From the NCBI GenBank assembly GCA_910577445.1, contig CAJTMZ010000141.1, forward strand, positions 1-6,687: a stretch of DNA of 6,687 nt, written 5' to 3'. Of this stretch, positions 1 to 6,389 are shown piece after piece (position 1 is the stretch's first letter; the number at the start of each line of letters is the position of its first letter). Origin of the DNA: an uncultured Lachnospiraceae bacterium. GTDB taxonomy: Bacteria > Bacillota > Clostridia > Lachnospirales > Lachnospiraceae. Under the pieces are notes generated by a model. The model was not told the DNA's origin. It ran no database searches and saw nothing but the letters and a program-made list of their open reading frames with translations. The position numbers were made by a program, and so were the translations under genes.

Positions 1-57
1 GCTGTGATGTGGGAAGCTTTAAGGTATTCGCCGGCTTTACACAGCAGGAGCATATCA
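1..57. other. Upstream flank of ssrA, no gene recognised
   Basis: These bases precede the tmRNA. Two forward frames stay open through them and into the tmRNA, but neither translation resembles the SmpB or RNase R C-termini that often lie upstream of ssrA. No convincing -35/-10 pair is placed correctly for a start near 58; TTTACA at 36-41 has no -10 partner. The tmRNA may therefore be cut from a longer transcript that starts outside the window, but that is inference. Confidence 0.3.
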
Positions 58-403
58 GGGCCAGTCAAGGTTTCGACAGGGGTCTTGCAGCTGGAGAAGC
101 TATCCGCAGGCGATGCGTCAAATCGCAAAACTAAATATAAACGCTGAAGATAATTTAGCATACGCTGCCTAATGGCAGCTGTCCGCCCTGACGCACCTAC
201 ACGTTAGGACGCGGGCATCGACCATGTAGGAAACGACGCGGGTTAAGCTTTGTCCCCGTGGGCGTATTATGAAGCTACTGAATAAACCGGGGTGTCGGTT
301 TCCTGGTTTAGGAGGGAATGAGGGTTTCCCGAAATAATCGACTATGATAGTAGAAGGACAGGGAATAGGTCTTTGGACGCGGGTTCGACTCCCGCCTATT
401 CCA
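58..403 (+). ncRNA. ssrA: Transfer-messenger RNA (tmRNA, 10Sa RNA)
   Basis: tmRNA rescues stalled ribosomes by trans-translation: charged with alanine and bound by SmpB, it adds a degradation tag to the unfinished protein. Seen here: the conserved 5' GGTTTCGACAGGGG (69-82), a tag frame at 143-172, a tag-stop hairpin (GCTGCC-TAAT-GGCAGC, 164-178), and the 3' tRNA-like T arm GCGGG-TTCGACT-CCCGC (379-395), followed by CTATTCC-A. Three H-type pseudoknots can be drawn: CCTGACG/CGTTAGG (187-193/202-208) with CCTACA/TGTAGG (196-201/225-230); CGCGGG/CCCGTG (237-242/255-260) with AGCTT/AAGCT (246-250/272-276); and TAAACC/GGTTTA (283-288/305-310) with GTCG/CGAC (294-297/339-342). CCA is not encoded, so it would be added after transcription. 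The 5' boundary is placed by analogy with other tmRNAs. The 5' acceptor strand GGGCCAG (58-64) matches the 3' strand CTATTCC (396-402) poorly, which is unusual. Confidence 0.96.
143..172 (+). CDS. tmRNA-encoded proteolysis tag AEDNLAYAA
   Basis: This is the short reading frame inside ssrA that the ribosome resumes on. From GCT at 143 it reads A-E-D-N-L-A-Y-A-A and ends at TAA (170-172), which sits in the loop of a six-pair hairpin. The hydrophobic ending AYAA follows the usual pattern of tags recognised by ClpXP-type proteases, and the AEDN start resembles clostridial tags. The resume codon is inferred from the conserved position of the tag, so the exact first codon is slightly uncertain. Confidence 0.88.
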   Translation, partial: AEDNLAYAA

Positions 404-409
404 GTACAT

Positions 410-451
410 GTGGTAAGGAGGGGCCCGCAAAGCGGGAGGATGCCTTATCAC
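410..451 (+). other. Hairpin in the tmRNA 3' trailer, no U tract
   Basis: GTGGTAAGG (410-418) can pair with CCTTATCAC (443-451) through one G-T wobble, enclosing a second stem CCCGC-AAA-GCGGG (424-428/432-436). No run of T follows, so it does not look like a terminator. It may help shape or process the tmRNA 3' end, which lies seven bases upstream. The left arm and inner stem reappear almost intact in the terminator at 507-543. Confidence 0.6.
412..436 (+). repeat. Imperfect direct repeat, copy 1
   Basis: This copy, GGTAAG-GAGGGGCCCGC-AAAGCGGG, matches 506-529, GGTAAG-AAGGACCCAC-AAAGCGGG, apart from a few substitutions and one indel. In both copies the repeated unit is the left arm plus loop of a hairpin. 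A local duplication of a terminator-like unit, later diverged, would explain it. Confidence 0.6.
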
Positions 452-454
452 CTG

Positions 455-494
455 GCAGACGCCCACGAACGAAGTTCGTATTATATGCGTCTGC
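455..494 (+). other. Nested inverted repeat between the two trailer hairpins
   Basis: GCAGACGC (455-462) pairs perfectly with GCGTCTGC (487-494). Inside it ACGAAC (465-470) pairs perfectly with GTTCGT (474-479) around a GAA loop. The two stems are separated by two bases on the left and seven on the right. It is not followed by a T run. It could be a structured RNA domain of the tmRNA precursor or a small palindromic repeat element; I do not recognise the family. Confidence 0.65.
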
Positions 495-505
495 TCTAAA
501 CCTGT

Positions 506-529
506 GGTAAGAAGGACCCACAAAGCGGG
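506..529 (+). repeat. Imperfect direct repeat, copy 2
   Basis: This is the second copy of the unit at 412-436. Here the inner stem has become longer (AAGGACCC) and is completed by a matching right arm and a T run, so this copy works as a terminator arm while the first does not. Confidence 0.6.
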
Positions 530-543
530 GTCCTTTTTCTTAC
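507..543 (+). terminator. Intrinsic terminator after ssrA
   Basis: AAGGACCC (512-519) pairs perfectly with GGGTCCTT (528-535) around an eight-base loop, and the right arm runs into TTTTT (534-538). An outer stem GTAAG/CTTAC (507-511/539-543) would extend it. This is the first strong terminator downstream of the tmRNA, so the primary tmRNA transcript probably carries a trailer of about 130 bases that must be removed. Readthrough could supply transcripts to the gene at 577. Confidence 0.85.
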
Positions 544-576
544 GAGTAAAAGAAATAACCGGAAAGGAAGAATTTC

Positions 577-1194
577 GTGGCGGACAGAAGCGACTTATTA
601 GTGGAAGGCTATTGCTTTGGCTCTCAGGCGGACGCGTCAAGAGCGCAGGCGGAGCTGAAGAAAGCGGAATATTTTGAATCCAGGCTTGCGGGCCGGAATG
701 CCCAGAATGTGCTTGCGGTGTACAATAAAATTTTAGACGAAAAGGTGTTTGTTACACCTTTGGGATGGGAATATCTGAAAAAACTTCAGACACAGCTCAG
801 GGAGCTGGGCGTGGAGGAAGAAAAAATCAGGCCGGTTCCGCTGTTTGTGACTTTCGCGCATGAGGAGGAAAAGACGGAAGTCAGGCAGAGGATTATTCCA
901 AAAAAGAAAAAGGATACGGCCAGAAGTATGCTGAGAATATCGGTTTTAATCAACATTACGCTTGCCGTTCTTGTGGGCGTTATGTTTTATATTGCAGTGA
1001 CCAGCGATAACCCTAACATTATCAATTACCGGAATGCGGTTCTCAACGAATACGCCACATGGGAGCAGGAACTGACAGAGAGGGAGAAGAAAGTCCGGAA
1101 AAAGGAAATCGAGTTCAGGATAGGGAGCGGGGAAGAACAGGAAGCAGCGGACGGCGAAGCTATGGAAAACGACGAAATTCCCACGGAAGAATAG
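577..1194 (+). CDS. Uncharacterised single-pass membrane protein, 205 aa
   Basis: I do not recognise this family. The GTG start is favoured by GGAAAGGAAG at 561-570, six bases upstream. The N-terminal part, residues 1-117, is soluble, charged and probably helical (a coiled-coil-prone stretch near 18-37 and amphipathic helices near 63-85). A basic cluster, KKKK at 109-112, precedes one strongly hydrophobic segment at about 119-141. By the positive-inside rule the N-terminus is cytoplasmic and the tail outside. The tail (about 155-180) is again charged and helix-prone, and the last 20 residues are acidic. There is no signal peptide, lipobox or enzyme motif. It lies between the ssrA terminator and the two-component operon, 60 bases upstream of the regulator. 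A link with tmRNA function or the sensor system is possible but not shown. Coding is well supported: long open frame, good ribosome site, soluble-TM-soluble architecture. Confidence 0.85.
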   Translation: MADRSDLLVEGYCFGSQADASRAQAELKKAEYFESRLAGRNAQNVLAVYNKILDEKVFVTPLGWEYLKKLQTQLRELGVEEEKIRPVPLFVTFAHEEEKTEVRQRIIPKKKKDTARSMLRISVLINITLAVLVGVMFYIAVTSDNPNIINYRNAVLNEYATWEQELTEREKKVRKKEIEFRIGSGEEQEAADGEAMENDEIPTEE

Positions 1195-1208
1195 AACATT
1201 TCACATTT

Positions 1209-1236
1209 TTGACATATTTTGAGGGTACAATACAAA
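1209..1236 (+). promoter_or_regulatory. Candidate promoter of the two-component operon
   Basis: A perfect -35, TTGACA (1209-1214), lies 16 bases before TACAAA (1231-1236), a weak -10. The better-looking TACAAT (1226-1231) is only 11 bases from TTGACA, and has no good -35 of its own. The surroundings are AT-rich and fall in the only sizeable gap before the regulator gene. The resulting leader would be short, and the site could be autoregulated, but no clear direct repeat typical of OmpR-type operators is visible. Confidence 0.45.
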
Positions 1237-1254
1237 TCAGGAGATGAAGGTGAA

Positions 1255-1932
1255 ATGGAAAGACTGAAAATTTTTGTGGTTGATGATGAAGCCAGAATGA
1301 GAAAGCTGGTAAAAGACTTTCTGGTAAAAAGCAATTACGACGTGATAGAGGCCGGGGACGGCAGTCAGGCACTGGATATTTTTTATGAACAAAAGGACAT
1401 TGCGCTGATTATCCTGGACGTTATGATGCCGAAATTGGACGGCTGGGAGGTTTGCAAGGAAATCAGGCAGTATTCAAAAGTGCCCATTATCATGCTGACG
1501 GCCAAATCGGACGAGCGGGACGAGCTTTTAGGCTTTCAACTGGGAGTGGACGAATACATCTCCAAACCTTTCAGTCCGAAAATTCTGGTTGCCAGAGTGG
1601 AGGCGATTCTGCGCAGAACCAACCAGCTTGGGAGCGATGAGACGCTGGCGGCGGGCGGAATTGTCATTGACAAAACAGCGCACAGTGTGACCATTGACGG
1701 GAAATCCGTGGATCTTAGTTATAAGGAGTTTGAGCTTCTCGCTTATTTTCTTGAAAATAAGGGTATTGCGCTTTCCCGGGAAAAAATTTTAAATAACGTA
1801 TGGAATTATGATTATTTTGGGGACGCCAGAACCATAGATACGCATGTAAAGAAGCTGCGCAGTAAAATGGAGGGAAAAGGAGAGCTTATCAAAACCATAT
1901 GGGGTATGGGATATAAGTTCGACGTGGAATAA
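1255..1932 (+). CDS. OmpR/PhoB-family two-component response regulator, 225 aa
   Basis: This is a DNA-binding transcription regulator activated by phosphorylation from the kinase encoded next to it. The receiver domain (about 4-118) has the acidic pair D10/D11, the phosphoacceptor D55 in LIILDVMMP, the switch residue T82 and the invariant K104 in SKPF. The C-terminal winged-helix domain (about 130-224) has the OmpR-type features: the transactivation-loop region near SREKILNNVW (174-183), the recognition helix with RTIDTHVKKLRSK (192-204) and the wing IWGMGYKF (215-222). Length is normal for the family. The frame is open upstream to a TTG at 1219, but the ATG at 1255 gives the canonical short N-terminus before the first beta strand, with AGGAG at 1239-1243 and AAGGTGA at 1247-1253 upstream. 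It starts the operon; its targets are unknown, autoregulation being likely for this class. Confidence 0.97.
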   Translation: MERLKIFVVDDEARMRKLVKDFLVKSNYDVIEAGDGSQALDIFYEQKDIALIILDVMMPKLDGWEVCKEIRQYSKVPIIMLTAKSDERDELLGFQLGVDEYISKPFSPKILVARVEAILRRTNQLGSDETLAAGGIVIDKTAHSVTIDGKSVDLSYKEFELLAYFLENKGIALSREKILNNVWNYDYFGDARTIDTHVKKLRSKMEGKGELIKTIWGMGYKFDVE

Positions 1933-1977
1933 AGAAATAAATTTCCCGCAAAAGCCGCAGCTTTGGTCGGAGGTTTT

Positions 1978-3489
1978 ATGAGATATTCTATCCGAAAGCA
2001 GTTTGCCCTTGTTTTCGGCCTGCTGATGGCCGGAACAATTTTACTGTGCTGGTTTATAAACAATACGTTTCTGGAGAATTATTATCTGAATAATAAAAAA
2101 AAGGCGATGCTCAGCGCCTATCATATTGTAAACAAAGCGTCGAACGAAGGCACCATCAACGCGGAGGATTTTGATATAGAATTTCAGCAGATATGCGGAA
2201 AAAACAATATTGATATTATCCTTCTGGACACCCAGACCAGAACCATTAAGACTTCCGTCAATAATTACGAGACGCTCAGCCGGAAGCTTCTTGACTATCT
2301 GTTTAAAAAAGGCGAGAGCCGGTATGACAGGGTTCTTGCGGAAGAAGAAAACTACGAGATGCATATTGAGCTGGACACAAGGACTTGGTTTGAGTATGTG
2401 GATATGTGGGGCGTACTGGATAACGGAAATCTGTTTCTGTTCAGAAGCCCGCTGGAGAGCATACGGGAAAGCGTGGCGCTGGCCAACCGCTTTCTTGCTT
2501 ATGTGGGAACGGGAGCGGCAGTGCTTTCCGCCCTGATTATCCTTGTGGTTTCCCGTAAAATTACGGAGCCCATTATGGAACTTGCCCAGATTTCCGAACG
2601 GATGAAGCATCTGGATTTCGACGCAAAATATAAAGGAAACAGCAGGACGGAAATTTCCCTTTTAGGACAAAACATTAACGAGCTTTCGGAGGCCCTTGAG
2701 TCAACGATATCGGAACTCAAAAGCGCCAATAATGAATTAAAAAGAGATATTGAAAGAAAAAATGAAGTGGACGAGATGCGGAAAGACTTTCTGTCCAACG
2801 TATCCCACGAGTTGAAAACGCCCATTGCGTTGATACAGGGTTATGCGGAGGGGTTAAAGGAAGGAATAAGCGACGATGCGGAGAGCAGGGAATTTTACTG
2901 CGAGGTCATTATGGACGAAGCTTCAAAAATGAACCACATGGTAAAAAAGCTTCTCACCCTGAATCAGCTTGAATTTGGAAATAATACGGTAGCCATGGAG
3001 CGGTTTGATATCATGGCGCTGGTTCGAAATTATCTTCAGTCTGCGGAAATTTTATGCAGGCAGAAAGAAATCAAAGTGCAGATAGAGGAATACCCGCCGG
3101 TCTATGTGTGGGCCGACGAGTTTATGATTGAAGAGGTTTTCGGCAATTATTTCAGTAATGCAATAAATCATGTTGCAGGGAACCGGGTAATTGATGTAAA
3201 ATTAACTTTGAAAGATGACAAAGTCAGAATTTCGGTTTTTAATACAGGCAATCCCATACCGGAAGAAAGTATTCCACATATCTGGGAAAAGTTTTATAAG
3301 GTTGACAAAGCAAGAACAAGGGAATACGGAGGCAGCGGAGTGGGGCTCTCCATTGTAAAGGCGACGATGGAAGCCATGAATCAGGCGTACGGAGTTATCA
3401 ATTACGATAACGGCGTGGAATTTTGGTTTGAATTGGAAAATGCAAAAAATGAGCGAATGGAATCAGAAAAACAATCAGAATATAAATAA
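1978..3489 (+). CDS. HAMP-containing sensor histidine kinase, 503 aa
   Basis: This membrane kinase autophosphorylates on histidine and passes the phosphate to the regulator encoded upstream. Order: TM1 (about 9-28), an extracytoplasmic sensor region of about 140 residues (about 32-172) with no recognised fold, TM2 (about 174-191), HAMP (about 192-245), a short coiled coil, HisKA dimerisation with H277 in SNVSHELKTP, and HATPase_c with the N box (FGNYFSNAINHV, N394), a modified G1 box (NTGNPIP, 422-428), an F box (WEKFYKVDKAR, 436-446) and a G2 box (GGSGVGLSIV, 451-460). In G1 the usual Asp is Asn, a variant seen in other Firmicutes kinases. The ATG at 1978 is chosen over the in-frame TTG at 1963 because GGAGG (1969-1973) is well spaced for it. 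The signal is unknown. The last 41 bases overlap the next gene. Confidence 0.96.
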   Translation: MRYSIRKQFALVFGLLMAGTILLCWFINNTFLENYYLNNKKKAMLSAYHIVNKASNEGTINAEDFDIEFQQICGKNNIDIILLDTQTRTIKTSVNNYETLSRKLLDYLFKKGESRYDRVLAEEENYEMHIELDTRTWFEYVDMWGVLDNGNLFLFRSPLESIRESVALANRFLAYVGTGAAVLSALIILVVSRKITEPIMELAQISERMKHLDFDAKYKGNSRTEISLLGQNINELSEALESTISELKSANNELKRDIERKNEVDEMRKDFLSNVSHELKTPIALIQGYAEGLKEGISDDAESREFYCEVIMDEASKMNHMVKKLLTLNQLEFGNNTVAMERFDIMALVRNYLQSAEILCRQKEIKVQIEEYPPVYVWADEFMIEEVFGNYFSNAINHVAGNRVIDVKLTLKDDKVRISVFNTGNPIPEESIPHIWEKFYKVDKARTREYGGSGVGLSIVKATMEAMNQAYGVINYDNGVEFWFELENAKNERMESEKQSEYK

Positions 3490-5536
3490 TCTGGACCGGG
3501 CCAGAATGCTTCGTAAGGAAGCCATGCTTCTGGAGGAGAAAGAAAGAGTCAAATCAAGGCTTGCCCATCTGCTGAGCATATCCGAGGACGAATATTACAG
3601 CCGGTATCTGGGGCAGATGCTCCGGGATTTGGAAAGCGGGAAAGCTTCTCCGGCGCAGGTAGAGCGGGAAGCGCAGAGAAGTTATAATGCATACAGGCAG
3701 AAAATGACGCAGGTATGGAAAACGAAAGCCGCGCCGGCATCAGAGAACACAGGCTGTCCGATGCCGCTGGCGGTCGAAAGGGCGCCCCTGGCAGAACAGA
3801 ATCTTTCCGCGGAAAACAAATCACAGAAAAGCACCATAGAATTTAAAATCGGAACGCATGTTTTCAGTATTATCGGCGCGATATTCGTATTGGCTGCTTT
3901 TGCAATTTCAGGCTTTTATTTCTGGGGCGGAATCGGTACGATGGCAGTGACGCTGCTGATTGCCACAGGCATTATATTTATCGGCAGAAAAAAGGACTCT
4001 GCAGCGCTGAGGATTATCAGTCTGGTCAGTTGTTATGTCTGCTTTTTTGCCATGCGGGAATTTGGAACCGAATTTAACTTCCTGCTAATTGCCGGAATGC
4101 TTCTGATTGTGAACGGAATCAGTATATTTTTCCAGAACGGAAAACACCGGAATTTTATCAATGTGATGCATATCCTGATTCTGACGCTGGGCACTTCCAT
4201 GTTTACGGGAATTGCCTGGTCGGAAGAAATCCATTCCGTATACCTTGCGTTTTATGTAATCACCTCTTTTTTGCTGGTTAATGTGCTTAGCCTGAAAGAG
4301 TGCGCGGGAAAGAACGAGTCGATTTTTCCCGCCTGCTGTATCGGAAACACCGTTTTGCTTATGCTGCTTTTGGGCATCGGAAGCTTTGGCCCTGAAATGT
4401 CGGAGCCGGATATGGCGCTGTTTATGCATATCACGGTAGAAATTCTGATACTTGCGGTGTGTCTGGTTGTGTTTATGCTCTGGGATAAATCGGACGGCAA
4501 AAGGTGGGCGCAGTTATATTATGGGGCTGTCACAGTGGCTTTGGCCGGTTCTTTCTCCGAATATCCTCTGGAGATTCTTTTGTCAGGCCTGGGCGTATTT
4601 CTGGTCGTAAAACTGTTTTCCGTCCGGAAAGAAAATATGGCGCTGGATATTCTCGCCACGCTGTGGACGGCGTTTCTCGCTTTCCGGCTTACAGACAACT
4701 GGTACTGCTGGGTGCTGGCGGGGGCTCTGCTTTTGTCGGCCGTGCGGATAAAATATCTGCATATATTCTATGAACTTGTGATTACCCTGAGCCTTCTTCT
4801 GATATGGGGAATCAGATATCACGACTGCCTGCGCGTAAGATATGCGCTGTCCGGAGGGTGGTTTTATCTGGTGAGCGCGGGAATTTTGCTGTTTTTGTTC
4901 CTGCTGTTCAATCATCTGCCGTGTACGGGAAAGAAAGAGCAGCTAGGATATAACATTATCAATGTGGCGGCAATGGCTTTTTATTATCTTGGCGTCTGGT
5001 TTTCTCCCGGTTTTGTGTTCAGCTCTGTTATGATGGTACTCGGGGCCGTGACGATTCTTGTGGTGTTCCGTCCCCGGTATAAAATGGGGATTCCGGGAAA
5101 ATATCTGGTTCTGGCGGGCTTCCTTACCTGGTTTTCCCTGACAGGTCACTATGAGTCGCCGGTAGTTACAAGCATCCTTTTAATGGTGATTTCCCTGGGA
5201 AGTGTGGGAATCGGCTTTAAAATACGCAGTAAAGCGGAAAGAATATGCGGACTGATAATGGCGGCATTTGTAAGCCTGAAACTTGTTCTGTATGATTTCA
5301 GGGAAGTGGAAATTATATACAAAGTGCTGGTGTTTCTTGTGGTAGGCGTCATGGCGTTGCTGATATCTTTTCTGTACGTCCGGCTTCAAAAAGGCATGGA
5401 GCTTCTGGAAGAAAAAACGGCGGAATCTACGGAAACGGCAAAGTTACAGGATTCAGACGGCGGGAAAGAAAGCGGGGATATTTCTGCGGACGGGTCTGGC
5501 TGCGAATTGGGCATATCAGGTGAAGACGAAATTTGA
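3449..5536 (+). CDS. Large polytopic DUF2339-like membrane protein, 695 aa
   Basis: The function is unknown. The protein has a soluble N-terminal region of about 130 residues with a charged, coiled-coil-prone helix (about 17-95), then about 20 hydrophobic segments between roughly 137 and 643, and an acidic, low-complexity cytoplasmic tail. Two places recall DUF2339: the first membrane helix opening with IEFKIGTHVFSIIGAIF (130-146) and the end LKLVLYDFREV (610-620) followed by a final hydrophobic helix. No transporter, protease or glycosyltransferase motif is seen. The ATG at 3449 is preferred because GGAAA (3435-3439) sits nine bases upstream; an ATG at 3440 in the same frame is possible. The gene begins inside the kinase gene, which suggests translational coupling and work in the same pathway, possibly as a signal-relaying or envelope protein. 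Confidence 0.9.
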   Translation: MSEWNQKNNQNINNLDRARMLRKEAMLLEEKERVKSRLAHLLSISEDEYYSRYLGQMLRDLESGKASPAQVEREAQRSYNAYRQKMTQVWKTKAAPASENTGCPMPLAVERAPLAEQNLSAENKSQKSTIEFKIGTHVFSIIGAIFVLAAFAISGFYFWGGIGTMAVTLLIATGIIFIGRKKDSAALRIISLVSCYVCFFAMREFGTEFNFLLIAGMLLIVNGISIFFQNGKHRNFINVMHILILTLGTSMFTGIAWSEEIHSVYLAFYVITSFLLVNVLSLKECAGKNESIFPACCIGNTVLLMLLLGIGSFGPEMSEPDMALFMHITVEILILAVCLVVFMLWDKSDGKRWAQLYYGAVTVALAGSFSEYPLEILLSGLGVFLVVKLFSVRKENMALDILATLWTAFLAFRLTDNWYCWVLAGALLLSAVRIKYLHIFYELVITLSLLLIWGIRYHDCLRVRYALSGGWFYLVSAGILLFLFLLFNHLPCTGKKEQLGYNIINVAAMAFYYLGVWFSPGFVFSSVMMVLGAVTILVVFRPRYKMGIPGKYLVLAGFLTWFSLTGHYESPVVTSILLMVISLGSVGIGFKIRSKAERICGLIMAAFVSLKLVLYDFREVEIIYKVLVFLVVGVMALLISFLYVRLQKGMELLEEKTAESTETAKLQDSDGGKESGDISADGSGCELGISGEDEI

Positions 5537-5557
5537 CAGTATTAATGATAAATATAT

Positions 5558-5562
5558 GGAGG
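5558..5562 (+). promoter_or_regulatory. Ribosome binding site deciding the lipoprotein start
   Basis: GGAGG lies five bases before the ATG at 5568. An in-frame GTG at 5520 lies inside the end of the preceding gene and would add 16 polar residues in front of the signal peptide, so the ATG is chosen. Confidence 0.8.
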
Positions 5563-5567
5563 CGGGT

Positions 5568-6305
5568 ATGAGAAAAAATTTCAAAAGCGGTGTGATAATG
5601 GTTTTATCTGCGGTGTTAATGACCGGGTGTGGAAACACGATACCGGAAATGACTGAGGAAGAGCAGGAACTGGTAGTGGAATATGCGGCCAATACTTTGC
5701 TCAAGTACGATAAATATTATGAGAGAAAACTCATAGAGCTTACTCTGGAGCAGGAGCTGGCGGAGGATACAGTTCCGAAAGAAGAGGCAAAGGAGGAGAC
5801 CGAAGAAAAGCCGGAAAAGGAGTCCTCCCTGAAACCGGATTCCGAAGTGACGATTATAGACAATACGGGTGATGCGGTAAGCGAAAACATTTCCATTCAG
5901 AAATTCCTGGGACTGGATTCGGTGGAAATTACTTATACCGGTAATGAAGTGTGCGACGCTTATCCCGAGCAGGGAGAAGACCTGTTTTTTATTATGAACG
6001 CAACGGCTGGAAATAAGCTTCTGGTTTTGAAATTTCAGGTCAAAAATGTATCCGGGACGGAAACGGAACTCGATATTGCCCAAAGCAATACCAGATTTAA
6101 AGTTGTAGTGGACGGAAAACAGACAAATGCTCTTACCACTATGCTGTTAAATGATTTGGCCTATTATAAGGGAACCATCGGGGCCGGCGAAGAGACTGAG
6201 CTTGTTCTGGTCTGCGAAGTACCGGAAGGTGAGTCGGGAAATATTTCGGCTCTTGGGCTTATGATGAAAAATGTAGAAAATACTGCGACAATTTCATTGG
6301 GTTAA
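5568..6305 (+). CDS. Putative lipoprotein with C-terminal beta-rich (DUF4352-like) domain, 245 aa
   Basis: The start MRKNFKSGVIMVLSAVLMTGC is a short lipoprotein signal: basic N-region, hydrophobic core (about 8-17) and a lipobox ending in C21 (LMTGC). Methionine occupies the -3 position, where Leu is usual, so processing is likely but less certain. After cleavage the protein would be lipid-anchored on the outer face of the membrane. Residues about 26-62 form an amphipathic helix. Residues 62-86 are a Glu/Lys-rich flexible linker. Residues about 113-244 alternate hydrophobic beta strands (LLVLKFQVKN at 151-160, FKVVVDG at 177-183, ELVLVCEVPEG at 211-221), the pattern of immunoglobulin-like DUF4352 domains found in many Firmicutes lipoproteins; this assignment is from recall, not a search. 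It is the last gene of the operon, 31 bases after the DUF2339-like gene, and may bind a ligand or present a signal to the kinase. Confidence 0.88.
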   Translation: MRKNFKSGVIMVLSAVLMTGCGNTIPEMTEEEQELVVEYAANTLLKYDKYYERKLIELTLEQELAEDTVPKEEAKEETEEKPEKESSLKPDSEVTIIDNTGDAVSENISIQKFLGLDSVEITYTGNEVCDAYPEQGEDLFFIMNATAGNKLLVLKFQVKNVSGTETELDIAQSNTRFKVVVDGKQTNALTTMLLNDLAYYKGTIGAGEETELVLVCEVPEGESGNISALGLMMKNVENTATISLG

Positions 6306-6326
6306 AGTGCTAAAATGTTTTCAAGT

Positions 6327-6367
6327 CACCGGAAAGGCCTGTTTTACAGGGTTTTCCGGTGTTTTTC
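6327..6367 (+). terminator. Intrinsic terminator of the two-component operon
   Basis: CACCGGAAA (6327-6335) pairs with TTTCCGGTG (6353-6361), with an inner CCTG/CAGG stem (6338-6341/6347-6350), followed by TTTTT (6362-6366). It begins about 20 bases after the lipoprotein stop and insulates this operon from the rRNA promoter downstream. Confidence 0.93.
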
Positions 6368-6389
6368 AAAATGTGTGAAAAATTTCTAC

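Noticed and set aside
404..500. tRNA gene in the trailer
   Set aside because: The stems do not form a cloverleaf and there is no T-loop GTTCRA-type arm apart from the palindrome with GTTCGT; no anticodon arm can be placed.
308..640. Minus-strand open frame of 110 codons across ssrA and its trailer
   Set aside because: It lies opposite the tmRNA; its RRESNPRPK stretch is the reverse-strand reading of the T arm, a known false protein signature. No ribosome site or family.
1219..1254. Upstream TTG start extending the response regulator by 12 residues
   Set aside because: It would overlap the putative promoter and add residues before the canonical receiver start; ATG at 1255 fits the family.
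1951..1964. Small inverted repeat AAAGC-CGCA-GCTTT between regulator and kinase genes
   Set aside because: A five-pair stem without a T run is too weak for a terminator and sits inside an operon; it may be chance.
1963..1977. Upstream TTG start for the histidine kinase
   Set aside because: GGAGG at 1969-1973 would lie inside the reading frame; it is well placed for ATG 1978.
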